This document shows, in pieces, positions 11,670 to 22,623 of a DNA stretch of 64,000 nt (its first letter is position 1; every line of letters begins with the position of its first letter). The notes under the pieces are model-generated. The model saw only the letters and a program-made list of their open reading frames with translations, searched no databases and was not told the DNA's origin. The stretch lies in the NCBI GenBank assembly GCA_025175895.1, contig CM045993.1, positions 47,558,621 to 47,622,620 of the forward strand. The letters are read 5' to 3'. This stretch comes from Wurfbainia villosa (taxonomy: Eukaryota; Streptophyta; Magnoliopsida; Zingiberales; Zingiberaceae). The position numbers were made by a program, and so were the translations under genes.

Positions 11670-13033
11670 TGTGAGCAAAACATATAGGGTTTTAGGAGTA
11701 GTTTTCGCTCACATATTATTACATTTTGTAATAGTTTCATGCATATGTTACTCTATTTTTACACGTATTTCCTATTTTCTGGTGTGGAGGTCTGCTCGTT
11801 GTACTTTTGTGTGCAGGTTAGCTTTTCTGGTGATAAAGACGCATTTTCATAGCAAAAGGACTTTCGCAGCTAGACGCAGAGTGGGACATGGCCAGGGCAT
11901 GTGGATTCACACGACCGTGTCCAATGGGCGAAGAACAACACCCCAGGGCCACACACAGCCTGGCCATGTGGAAACACATGGTCGTGTGGCGGCCCGACGG
12001 ATTTGCGCGACTAGGGTTTTTTTCGGATTTTGCAGCGGTCCGAGGCGATGTCTATATAAGGATGGCTCTATCCAAACCCTAGGAAGGAGGCACAACGGCT
12101 AGGACGGCACACCGAAGCCCTAAAAAGCTTCGGTAACTTACAGCGGGGAGGAGGAACACCGCCGAAGGTCCACAACTTGCAATACAACGCCGGAGAGAAG
12201 ATCACGAAGCATTATATATCTATATTTCTGCGCTTTATCTCTATTGTATTCGAACTTAAACATGTTTTGTGATTCTTCCTTCATATTTATGGAGTAGAAC
12301 TTTCGATTCTAGGTTTAGGGAGTAGCTTGTGTACATAGATAATGTTAGTTCATATTAAATTCTGGCCATAAGTTTAATTTGACAATTGGTAGTTGCTCTT
12401 TATTGTACCTACGTGTATTTGGCTTTCTTTTCGCTGTGCTTAGGCGATACGAGGTGTTGACAGCCCTCGCAATCTAGATTTAGGAGGTTTGATCAAGGAA
12501 CCTAGGGGTAAACCTGACCTCCTGTAACTGCGGGGAGAAGGGAGCGGTGGAATTAGAAACAGTCCACCACAAGGATTGATTTGGCATCCTCATACCCTCT
12601 ATCCCGTCCTTTTGGGCGAGCATAGCTCCCGGTGAATGCGGCGGCTCTGCGGCAGAGTGTATGATGTACTTTCCCCAAAACCGTAAGTAGAAGTTTAGAC
12701 GACGCCAATTGACAACATTATTCTGTGGTACACAAGTGAAACCGAAGTCCTAGGATTGCCTTTTAAGACCCCGTCACCCTCTTTTCCTCCTCCGTGTGAC
12801 ACAGCACAGAGTAGTGTCCACCGATAGTCCTCACCAACTGACTCTCTTTTAGAGATCACGTCCGAACAATCGCAACCACTTAGTGTATTGGTACTTGAAT
12901 CCCAGTCCCTGTGGGATCGATAATCTTTATTACTTGACGACATCCATGCACTTGCAGGCGTTGAGCGCGAGCATGCACTTTGAGTCCACGACGGTATCCG
13001 TCGTGCGATTTGAGGACGCATTCGTGTGCATCA
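11670..13033 (+). repeat. Athila-like 3' LTR, 1364 bp
   Basis: Starts TGTGAGCAAAAC directly after the purine tract and ends GTGTGCATCA where Copia E sequence resumes. A TATATAAG at 12053-12060 is the likely core promoter. CACACGACCGTG-type hairpin words occur at 11888-11990. The last 573 bp pair with the 5' remnant. Small frames at 11671-12102 are not supported as genes. Confidence 0.78.
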
Positions 13034-13822
13034 AAAGGTGTATCCCATGCCTGATGGGAAGGTAACCTTTCTTGGATTCCAACATGCTAAACCTCTTTAG
13101 CACTCGATCTATATATGTAGACTGCGAAAGACCAAGCAACCGTTTTGATCTATCCCTATAGATCTTAATCCCGAGGATGTAGGTTGCTTCTCCCAGGTCT
13201 TTCATGGAGAATGTCTTGGACAACCAAATATTAATTGACTGTAAGACTGAAACATCATTTCCTATAAGTAATATGTCATCGACATATAATACTAGGAACA
13301 CGATTGCACTCCCACTAACCTTCTTGTACACACAAGGTTCGTCTCGATTTTGTGAGAAATCAAACTTTTTGATTGTCTCATCAAAACAGATATTCCAGCT
13401 TCTGGATGCTTGTTTCAATCCATATATAGACCGTCACAATTTGCATACCTTGGTTTTATCAACTGATGTGAAACCCTCAGGCTATATCATATACACGTCC
13501 CCGAGAAAGTTTCCATTAAGGAAAGCTGTTTCCACATCCATCTGCCATATCTCATAATCATAATGAGCCGCTATGGCCAGGAGCATCCGAATGGATTTAA
13601 CAATAGCAACAAGCAAATAGGTTTCGTCATAATCAACACCTTGCTTTTGACGATATCCTTTCGCCACCAATCTAGCCTTATAGGTAATCACATTACCATC
13701 CATGTCGATTTTCTTCTTGAAACCCACTTGCACCCTATAGGCTTTATGCCTTCAAGTGGATCAACCAAGTTCCAAACTTGATTTTCATACATGGAATCCA
13801 TTTTCGACTTCATGGCTTCAAG
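13034..13822 (-). pseudogene. pol: Copia E reverse transcriptase, broken
   Basis: RVT_2 segments: 13733-13482 ('ARLVAKGYRQKQGVDYDET', 'QMDVETAFLNG') and 13418-13034 ('MKQASRSWN', catalytic Y-V-D-D at 13286-13275, 'YILGIKIYRDRSKR'). Stops separate the two at about 13480 and 13420. The product would copy element RNA. At 13033 the frame runs into the Athila-like LTR, making a meaningless fusion of about 30 codons. Confidence 0.85.
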
Positions 13823-14923
13823 TCATTTGTCCCTTTCTGAACTTTTCAAAACTTCTTCATAATTGATAGGCTCCTCATCGTCAATGAGTAACACGTCGTT
13901 CGATTCACTTACAAGAAATCCATATCTCTCAGGAATATTGTGTGTCCTACCAGATCTACGAAGATGTGGTGTCAAAATAGGTTCAGTCGATGTCTTATCA
14001 CTATGAGTCATTGTTCGAGGTGCTTGACTAGATATCTCTTCAATGTCTACTGGAGTCTCTTGAACCTCCTCGAGTTCAACGACACTCCCACTGTTTTCTT
14101 GCAAGAGAAACTCTTTCTCTAGAAACACATCATTCCTTGAAACAAACACCTTTTGTTCCAAGGGATGATAGAATTGTTAACCCCTCGGTATTCAATAAAT
14201 AGACATTTATCAGACTTAGCATCCAATTTTTCTGACACAGTCCGCTTCACATAAGCAGGACAACCCCATATCTTCAAGTAAGATAAATGAGATTTCTTAC
14301 TAGCTCATATCTCATATGGAGTAGTAGAGACTACCTTGGTCGGGACTCTGTTTAACAAGTAAACAGTTGTCTGAAGTGCATAGCCCCAAAAGGACTTGGG
14401 AAGATTCGCGTGATTCATCATTGACTTGACCATGTCCAACAAGGTCCGATTTTGCCTCTCAGATACACCATTAAGTTGTGGTGTATGCGGCGGAGTCCAT
14501 TGAGACAGTATACCATTGTCCCTCAGATAATCTAGAAACTCTTGACTCAAGTATTCACCACCTCGATCCGATCAAAGTATTTTAATACTTTGCCAAGTTG
14601 TTTCTCTACTTCATTTCTGAATTCTTTGAATCTTTCAAAGGCTTCAAACTTGTGTTTCATCAAGAACACATATCCAAACTGTGAGTGATCATCGGTAAAG
14701 GTAATGAAGTAGCTATAACCTCCTAAGGCTTGAGTTGACATAGGTCCACATACATCAGTATGTATTAGACCAAGCAACTCACCCACCGGTTCACCTTTTC
14801 CAGTAAAAGGTAACTTGGTCATCTTACCTTTTAAGCATGATTCGCATGTATCGTATGAATCGAATTCAAACGATTCCAGAATTTCACATCGGTGTAATTC
14901 GGACATGCATTTCTTGCTCACAT
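13823..14923 (-). pseudogene. Copia E integrase core and linker, broken
   Basis: 14921-14547 holds the end of the GAG-pre-integrase zinc domain ('CESCLKGKM') and the integrase core ('LIHTDVCGPM' and 'FTDDHSQFGYVFLM', two catalytic Asp). 14550-14305 supplies the third residue (E in 'NGVSERQNRTLLD') and 'FWGYALQTT'. The C-terminal part and linker to RT (14161-13823) is acidic. Stops and a frame change at 14550 and around 14165-14300 disable it. The coding sequence continues across the solo LTR at 17972. Confidence 0.85.
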
Positions 14924-16086
14924 TGTAACGCCCGCCCTTATCTGCTCTTAGGGCGGCGCTACTTTTTTATTTTTTATTTTTTATAACATGACATATAGGG
15001 ATCATTTCACAATCTACGTACTTAACATGCTTTCATGGCATAAACCTTCTCTTATACATGCATTACCTATCATATTCGTAATAAGCATGTTAACATCTCT
15101 TATCTCTTTTTATAACATGCATAACATAAAATATCCATTCATGAGTTCTAGCATATCAAACTTTTATAAGTAACTGAACAGTAACATAACTAAGCAACAT
15201 TCAACATGGTACTAATAAATCTCAAGTCTTATAAGCGGAAGCAAATGTCTTAAGGTGTTCACTGAGTATATAAATATAAGCAGATAGTAATAGGGTCTTT
15301 TTCCACCATGCCACTATCACACCCACTTGGCCCCTCCTGCTACTTCCTCTTAGTTCATGTTTCCTTTATCTGCAGTATATGGACAACATAAACTATAAGC
15401 ATATAGCTTAGTAAGATTCTTGCCTACTCACAAAAGCCACAAACCTCATCGAACAATTAGAAAAACAGGAGCATACTAGCATAAATAGCATAAGTATTTC
15501 ATAACAACACTATGTATCAACTTACCAACGCAATGAAAACATAAGCATGGCATACAATTTACATAAGCATACTAAACATAATTAAATCTAAGCTGAGCAT
15601 AAATTAAACATAAGCATTCATGATATCATCAACCCTAACATGCATAAAGGACATAGTCCTAAGCATTTTTAAACTTAACGTAAGCATTCATAATTTCATA
15701 AATCATAGACAAGCATCATTCATAATTTCATAAATCATAGACAAGCATCAAGGACATAATCATAAGCATTCTTGAACTTGACATAAGCATTCATAATTTC
15801 ATACAAGTCCTTTCTTTTCAAAACATATACATATAGGTACTTCAACATAATCATAACTTGAATGGGGGGCCCCAGGTTAAGTACCACATAATGCGCGTTC
15901 CCTAATAGGCTGGGGTAGCGAGCCACCAGAACTACTAGAGCAAGACCTCTTACGTCTTACCAGGGCAAGACCTCTTACGTCTTCTTATGTCCCTATGGAT
16001 TTGATTAACGACCACCTGACGGGTCGGGTACTTAACCTCTTACAAAGTAAAATACTTAATTCCTTTCTTTCTTGTCATATCATAAA

Positions 16087-16299
16087 GAATGCTCTTAATC
16101 CCCAACATAAAAAGGGAAGCATCTCAATCTTATCTTATCATAAGGAGAGCTCTTAATCCCTACTTGAAAGGGAAGCATCTCCATCTTATCTCATTATAAG
16201 GAGAGCTCTTAATCCCGACTTGAAAGGGAAGCATCTCCATCTTATCTTATCATAAGGAGAACTCTTAATCCCTACTTGAAAGGGAAGCATCTCCATCTT
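16087..16299. repeat. Tandem repeat, about 59-bp unit, ~3.5 copies
   Basis: Units of the form GAGCTCTTAATCCC...GGAAGCATCTCCATCTTATC repeat about every 59 bp inside the Gypsy solo LTR. Copies are nearly identical after the first. Confidence 0.85.
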
Positions 16300-16365
16300 A
16301 GGCATTTTCATGGCATACATGCATTCATAACATAAGAGTACCCTAAAGGGGTCCTGTTCATCACG

Positions 16366-16736
16366 TAGGCATATTTCATGGCATATAAAAAAAATCATAA
16401 TCATGTTCATCACATAAACTTATTTCATGGCACATAAAAAAAATCATAATCATGTTCATCACATAAACCTAATTCATGGCATATTATAATCATCCACATA
16501 ACATATTTCATGGCATATAAAAATCATAATCATGTTCATCACATAAACTTATTTCATGGCACATAAAAATCATAATCATGTTCATCACATAAACATATTT
16601 CATGTCATATAAAAATCATAATCATGTTCATCACATAAACTTATTTCATGGCACATAAAAAAAATCATAATCATGTTCATCACATAAACATATTTCATGG
16701 CATATAAAAATCATAATCATGTTCATCACATAAACT
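16366..16736. repeat. Tandem repeat, about 55-60-bp AT-rich unit, ~6 copies
   Basis: Each unit holds TCATAATCATGTTCATCACA followed by TAAAC(T/A)TATTTCATGGCA and a variable A-run. The array adjoins the 59-bp array within the same solo LTR. Confidence 0.85.
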
Positions 16737-16755
16737 TACCATATGTCCTAATTTC

Positions 16756-17450
16756 CTAAGGGGTGTTTTCATGCAACCCTAGCCCTGCCACCATTGTTGG
16801 CCGAAACTTGTAGGGTGCCAATTTCCCTATTTTTGTTACCTAAATTCCTCCTGGAAGGAATACAACCTAATACAACTTCATAAGGGGTATTTTCATGAAA
16901 CCCTAACCCTAAACCTAATGTTGGCCGAAGCATGTAGGGCACCATTTTCCTTATTTTTGTTACATAAACTCTTCCTTGAAGGCATACAACCTAATACAAC
17001 TTCATAAGGGGTATTTTCATGAAGCCCTAACCCTAAACCTAATGTTGACCGAAACATGTAGGGCACCATTTTCTTTATTTTTGTTACATAAACTCCTCCT
17101 TGAAGGCATACAACCTAATACAACTTCATAAGGGGTATTTTCATGAAACCCTAACCCAAAAAAACTTGGTTGGCCGAAACATGTAGGACTCCATTTTCCT
17201 TATTTTTGTTACATAAACTCCTCCTTGAAGGCATACAACCTAATACAACTTCATAAGGGGTATTTTCATGAGACCCTAACCCTAAACCTAATGTTGACCG
17301 AAACATGTAGGGCACCATTTTCTTTATTTTTGTTACATAAACTCTTCCTTGAAGGCATACAACCTAATACAACTTCTTAAGGGGTATTTTCATGAAGCCC
17401 TAACCCTAAACCTAATGTTGATCGAAACATGTAGGGCACCATTTTCATAT
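16756..17450. repeat. Tandem repeat, 124-bp unit, ~5.5 copies
   Basis: AAGGGGTATTTTCATGA recurs at 16757, 16881, 17005, 17129, 17254 and 17379, giving a period of 124-125 bp. Most units include the telomere-like run CCCTAACCCTAAACCTAA and the words TGTAGGGCACCATTTTC and TTTTTGTTACATAAACTC. The array is inside the solo LTR. Confidence 0.88.
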
Positions 17451-17971
17451 TTTCTTTCATGTAACATATCCTACAAAACTAATATACTGCAGGTGAGGAA
17501 ATCTTACATCCTTCGCTTGCTTTTAGTTGGTAGATGACCTAATGGAAGCCAAGAACTAGCCTTCCCTTGCTTGGATGAGGTTCGGCCAAAGGGTGAAAAT
17601 GGAGAGGGGGAGGAGAGATGGTTTTCGGTGAGGAAGAAGAAGAGAAGAAGAAGTGGCCAAGTGGAAACTTCCCTCTTCTTTATAAAGGGAGGAAGAGAAG
17701 TTTCTCTTCTCTTTTCCATGCCTCTTCATTTACCCCCATCACACTTATCTACAATTTCCCCCCTTCCTCTAATGATCTAATCCTATTGGGCTTCTGGTTA
17801 GTGGGTGCATCTATAGGGCTTGGCTATCTCTAGAGGTTTGGGGTTCAATTCCTAGGCCTTGCATCTCTTTTTTGGCTATTTTCTTTTATTTTTGAAAAAG
17901 GCCCACCTAAAGCCCATTATCGTAAAGCCAAAAATTCTCGTAAAATTGCTAGAAATTTTACGGGCGTTACA

Positions 17972-19102
17972 CACATGGCCAAGACGACAATGCCATATGT
18001 AGGAGTCTAATTGATTATCTTTTCGAGCACACTTGTTGCTCGCTTCGATATTGAAAATGTCACTGGATACGTCCAACGTATAAATACCATTGCTTAAAGT
18101 TCCAGTCTCATAAAGAATGTCATTCAAAGTTATGTAACAACAATTGTTACTAAATGTTAAATGGTACCCATTTCTATTTAAACAAGAAATAGAAATGATG
18201 TTCTTTATAAACGAAGGAACATAAAAGCAATTATCCAGTTCTAAGAAAAGTCATGTAGGGAGTTTCAATAAATACGTTCCGATGGCAAGTGCAGAAACCT
18301 TTGCTCCATTCCTAACACATAAATTTGACTCTCCTTTGACGAGTCTTCTTATTTTCCTTAGCCCATGTATGTCATTACATATATGTGAGCCACACCCAGT
18401 ATCCAATACCCAAGTGTCCGAGGAAATAGAATGACAATCAATAACGAAGATATTTGAAGAAGATGAGGCATTTGATGCCTTATTCTTCTTTACGGACTCA
18501 AGATAAATCTTGCAGTTTCTTCGCCAATGGCCCTCCTTGCCATAATGATGGCAAGTGCCCTTTTTAGCTGGTTCTACCTTTTTAGCCTTTTTCTTCTTCC
18601 CCTTCTGCTGTTCCTTTGACTCCCTCTTAGAACCTTTCTTCGAGGAATCAACTAACAACACCGTCCCCTGCTCATGCTTCTCAGAAGGCTCCACAGTCTT
18701 CAGCATGTTGAGCAGTACCACAGATGAACCTTCTTACATCTCAGAGGTGAAGAGGAGCTTGGAGACTTCGAACCTTTCGAATCTCACTTGCTCATCAAAC
18801 AACTCATAAAGATGAAGGACTATGGTATGAGCATCCATATGTTCATGCGGCTATCGCAGCTCAGGTACCATCGCGGCTAGCATGATGCAACTCACTTGCT
18901 CAGAATCACTCACATGTTTCTGATGGGCCAACAATTAGTCCGGTGTTGCATCATCACTAGGATGGGCGGGAAGAGATGCTTCGAGGACATACTCAAGCTT
19001 TTCCGTCTTGAAAACAATTCTCAAGTTTCTAAGCCAGTCCAAGAAGTTCGGCCCAGTCAATTTATTCGAATTCAAAATAGAGCATAAATTCAAAGTCATC
19101 AT
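17972..19102 (-). pseudogene. gag: Copia E gag, protease and GAG-pre-integrase start
   Basis: Start chosen at ATG 19102 (MMTLNLCSIL...), followed by 'GPNFLDWLRNLRIV', the N-terminal signature of Copia gag (UBN2 type). Stops interrupt near 18935, 18850 and 18735. The 18721-18251 frame carries a Lys-rich stretch, a knuckle 'CHHYGKEGHWRRNC' (second Cys replaced by Tyr) and the protease motif 'WVLDTGCGSHICND' near 18410-18370. 18127-17972 begins the GAG-pre-integrase domain up to 'WHCRLGHV', where the solo LTR cuts in. Confidence 0.85.
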
Positions 19103-20399
19103 GATTAAGCGATTAACCTAGAAATACAAAATGAGCATATATGAGAAAGATGATTTAAAATGCATCCACATACATTTACAAAATTCCATTCATTTTTTGA
19201 ATTCAAAAACCCTCAAAATTAATTCGGGAGATCGTAGGTAAATCTCCCAATGGGATGATATCCAATATAGATAAGAACAACCTTGGAGTGAGTCCAACAA
19301 GCCATTCTTAGCTATGATGGTGGGTATCAAGTTTACCGATTACATATCACGTATATGTAACTATCACAATGTGGTATCAACTAATTGAATGTTTACACAT
19401 ACATTGGGTTGTTAACACATTAACAAGTATGCATCATATGCATAGCACCCAACTTCACCTCTCTTCACATCGACTTTGGAGTGAGTCCAACAAATCGATG
19501 CTCTAAGTTAGAGCCGACCCATTAATCGCGAAATAGTTTTAATATGGTTAGAGCGCATTCAACCAATTAGCTAGGCTTGAAGTGAGTCCAACAACCCAAA
19601 CTAACGATTGACCTCTGACTCTTACCATATTAGAGTTGAACTATTCCAATGATTTGAACATGTTCAGGTTCAAGCTGGCCCTGGAGTGAGTTCAACAACC
19701 CAAACAAGAAATAGAACTCTGGTTCTAATCATATTAATGGAAGGTGTAGGCTTTAATATTGTATAAGGGTTTTAAAGTCTCATTCTCTTTGCATTCAAAT
19801 AACTATTATCTACATGGCATGACATACATAGCATACATCTACATGTCACGACACGCATCACATAATGATATGCATCTAATGCAATTACATAGCATACAAT
19901 TATGACATGTACTTAATTTCCTTTTATGTCATAACTATTTATGGAAATAAAATATATTTAAGATTTGATTCCCAAAATCAAATCATGATTAAATTAGGAA
20001 ACACATTTTCAAATCTAATCACATATTTTATTTATGGAAGGTCTCAATTAAAGAAAGTCAAATTTGATTTAGGAAACAAATTTCCTAAATTGTCAAAACT
20101 ATTTATGGAAATCAAATATATTTTAGATTTGATTTCCCAAATAAAATCATAATTAAATTAGAAAACAAATTTCCAAATCTAATCAAATATTTTATTTATG
20201 GAAAATATCAATTTCCATAAATACTTCTAACTTTCCAAAAGTAGAAGATTTCCATAAATACTTCTAGACTTTCTAAAATTAGAAAATTTCTATAAATACT
20301 TCTAAACTTCCAAAAGTAGAAAATTTCCATAAATACAATTACAACTATCGCAAAACAATTTTATGATTATGTCGAAACACAACCTGGGCTCTGATACCA
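19103..20399 (-). other. Copia E untranslated leader with repeated words
   Basis: No gene. GGAGTGAGTCCAACAA recurs four times (19285, 19478, 19579, 19682) at roughly 100-190-bp spacing. At 19930-20335 AT-rich units of the type ATTTATGGAAAT...AGATTTGATT recur three to four times. The plus strand at 20385-20399 (TGGGCTCTGATACCA) is the complement of the iMet primer site, one base from the LTR. Confidence 0.75.
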
Positions 20400-20400
20400 C

Positions 20401-22623
20401 TGTTGGATTTCCGACACCGCGGTGAGTGTGTGTTCGAACATGTTTCGTAAACATATGCACAACAAAAGAAATAAAAGGAAATAAATCTAATTTATTACAA
20501 TACACACACCACACGCATGCATAGTAAACCATGTGTAGACATAATCATAGTTTCAAATTTTGCAATAAAAGGAAATTACTCTACATATACCTGACGTATC
20601 ACGTGTAGCGGGAAAGGCATGAACCGGAGCGACTCTCGCTAGAATCGCCTCTATCCGTATCTACGCCGAGTATCGTCGGGATGACTTCACAAAGCCACGA
20701 GCCTCGTCTTCGTATGAGTCACTAGCCTCGTGTCAAAGACGATGTGATCGAGAGAAGATCACAATCTGAATCAAAATTCGGATTTGAAATCAAGTCCAAA
20801 TAACTCCCTTCTCTGGAGAGGTATTCGTCAACCGGTTGACGAATCCTTCATCCTCCACCTATGTGGATTACCGGAGATCAAATCCCCGGTAAAGTAGCCA
20901 TTGTCAGAGCTTAAAATGTCATCCAAACGACACTCCGACACGTAAGGAAACAAGTTGTCCAGAAAACAGGACAGCTTGGTGGAGGATGTTGCGCCGACCA
21001 AAGAGGATGGCTGGCCAACCCTTGGTTGCCGGAACCAAGGTGAGTCGCCAAAGGGTTGCCGGAGGATGGCCGATAGCAGCTTGGACGCCAACAACAGCTA
21101 GGACGGCGACACAAAAACTGGGCGACAACAAGGTTGGGCGGCGACAAGGAGAAGAGAGGGAAAGGGTTGGGTGGCTAGGTTTTTCCAACAACCAAAAGTT
21201 GTCCACGAAAAACCCTTAAGCCTTGTTTTTATAGAGAACATATTCTCCTAACGGTTATTGGTTCATAACAAAAAACCCGTTAACCCGCTCCATTAACTTA
21301 AGTTAAAATAAATCGAACCGAGTTGGTCTATTTTAAGTTAAAACGAACCGAACCAACTTTTGGTTCAGTCTTTTAAAACAAACCAAACCCCTTTGGTTTA
21401 TTCTTCACCATTGGATTAGAACCAAACCAATTTGGTTCATCCATCATGCCTTCATAAGACACGACCCATCCATGCTTCCATTATGACTGAAACGATTTCA
21501 TGCTCGATCCTTGTTTGGTCCAACCAAACCTAGTTTCTCTCGGTCTGAGAATCTCATTCTCAAGCTCATTTTAAACCCTTCGGATTATGCTCGTTGTGCG
21601 TGTGACCAAACAGGTTCTCGGTTTATGTTGGTTGTCTATAATTAACCATTAATTATAGAACAATCATGAGTGACACCTAGTAGTACATCATGATCCCCAA
21701 TTAATCAAAAAATCAACAGTCGATCCAGAACCACTTCTGAAACCCTTCAGCAGCTACAATGAATTGTGCCCCATTCCTTTCACTCATCTTATACCCACTT
21801 GGTTCAGAACATGGTCTATAGTGTCAGTCCCCACTAGGTTGACTATGTCACACCTAGCCCAAGTATCATTTCCTCGTCCAACGGATTCTAGTTACTGCAC
21901 ATATATCCAAGAGTACCTTACTCTAAACATGTAATGCTTTAGCCAAAGACTTTAGTAACAATTCGACGAGAGGCCATGGGTATACATCTCCTCGCAAGGA
22001 GTGGTGAATCCTTTATAGGCTATTCAAACACCTTCGATCACTTCGACTTATTTCCAATCATTCCGGGTCTACATCTTCTCAGAGATGCTTGCTTAAGATG
22101 TCAAATCATAAGTCTTCATGACCAAGATGACTTGAATACCGCAAGTCAAAGGAACATTACACTTAAGCTGTAGTAAGAACTTCATTGACATATCTATATA
22201 TGCAGAGAACCATATGAAGTTTTACAACTGGTCACTCCATTGAACTGGTTACCATAACTAGCATCCACGATTAACTTCGGACATCACAATGTCATCAGCC
22301 AGTGAGAATCAGCTGCTTGGATACACCAAGGAGTATACCTCATGCTAGTCTCGACAGAATTGATAGTGCCCAAAATCCATCAATTCATCGACTAGGGATA
22401 ATTCCAATACATCACAATTACACATGTAGAGATACTCACTAGTTGTGATCCAATCACAAATTCTCTCATGCTGTGAATCGTATCGTGGACGTTCAGTAAA
22501 TGAGTTTAAGATCTAATCAAATACATGAAAACATATATACTCAAATAGTGAATCTTCATTTATCATATAAATGGTTCAAACATAAGGCGATTGCCTTAGG
22601 ACATCTCTCATATATTACTAACA
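20401..22623 (-). repeat. Copia E 5' LTR, 2223 bp
   Basis: Plus reading TGTTGGATTTCC...ATTACTAACA, adjoining the primer site on its left. A second copy of this LTR, similar along its whole length, is the solo LTR at 48884-51119. The body has alternating GGTT(T/C)/AACC words at 21250-21440 (TTTGGTTCA, AACCAAACC) that can pair. Minus-strand frames at 20828-21206 are not supported as genes. Confidence 0.92.

Larger units (their letters stand above)
5781..13033 (+). mobile_element. Athila-like Gypsy element without pol (LARD-like)
   Basis: The visible part has the 3' end of a 5' LTR (5781-6353), a tRNA-Asp primer site, a CCHC-type gag fragment, an ATHILA-ORF1-like frame (9335-10144), a polypurine-like tract and a complete 3' LTR (11670-13033). 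The two LTR parts that can be compared (5781-6353 and 12461-13033) are both exactly 573 bp and align throughout. No RT, RNase H, integrase or protease motif lies in the roughly 5.3 kb interior on either strand, even after removing the solo LTR at 7355-8421. It is therefore probably non-autonomous and mobilised by an Athila/Tat-type partner. It sits in the RT codons of Copia E, directly after which the sequence reads AAAGG, the likely target duplication. Confidence 0.82.
14924..17971 (-). mobile_element. Gypsy (Tekay-like) solo LTR, 3048 bp
   Basis: Starts TGTAACGCCCGCCC and ends ACGGGCGTTACA, flanked by perfect direct repeats CACAT at 14919-14923 and 17972-17976. Removing it and one repeat restores the Copia E frame through the 'WHCRLGHV-SKKC' junction. 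Ends and the CTTACATCCTTCGC block (17502-17515) match the LTR at 3210-5780. Minus orientation is inferred from that match. The interior has three tandem arrays, listed separately, and no gene. The frames at 17504-17833 are antisense or chance. Confidence 0.95.
13034..22623 (-). mobile_element. Copia element E, minus strand, 3' end missing
   Basis: Read right to left: 5' LTR (22623-20401), primer site, leader, gag-protease, integrase and RT. RT stops at 13034 because the Athila-like element is inserted there; RNase H and the 3' LTR would lie left of the window. It also carries the Gypsy solo LTR. It was itself inserted into gag of element G; the base run ACTTC at 22624-22628 is the candidate target duplication, but the partner copy is out of view. 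Confidence 0.9.

Noticed and set aside
12455..13033. Short 579-bp LTR starting TGTTGACAG for the Athila-like element
   Set aside because: The TATA box at 12053 and the purine tract ending at 11669 lie upstream, so the LTR starts at 11670; the apparent start at 12455 only reflects where the Gypsy element cut the other LTR.
16880..17420. Interstitial telomere from CCCTAACCCTAAACCTAA words
   Set aside because: Only two to three imperfect telomere-like units per 124-bp repeat, within an LTR array; not a telomere tract.
20828..21219. Several overlapping frames in the E LTR
   Set aside because: They overlap on both strands in a GC-richer part of an LTR, are not kept in the solo copy at 48884-51119 and match no family that I recognise.
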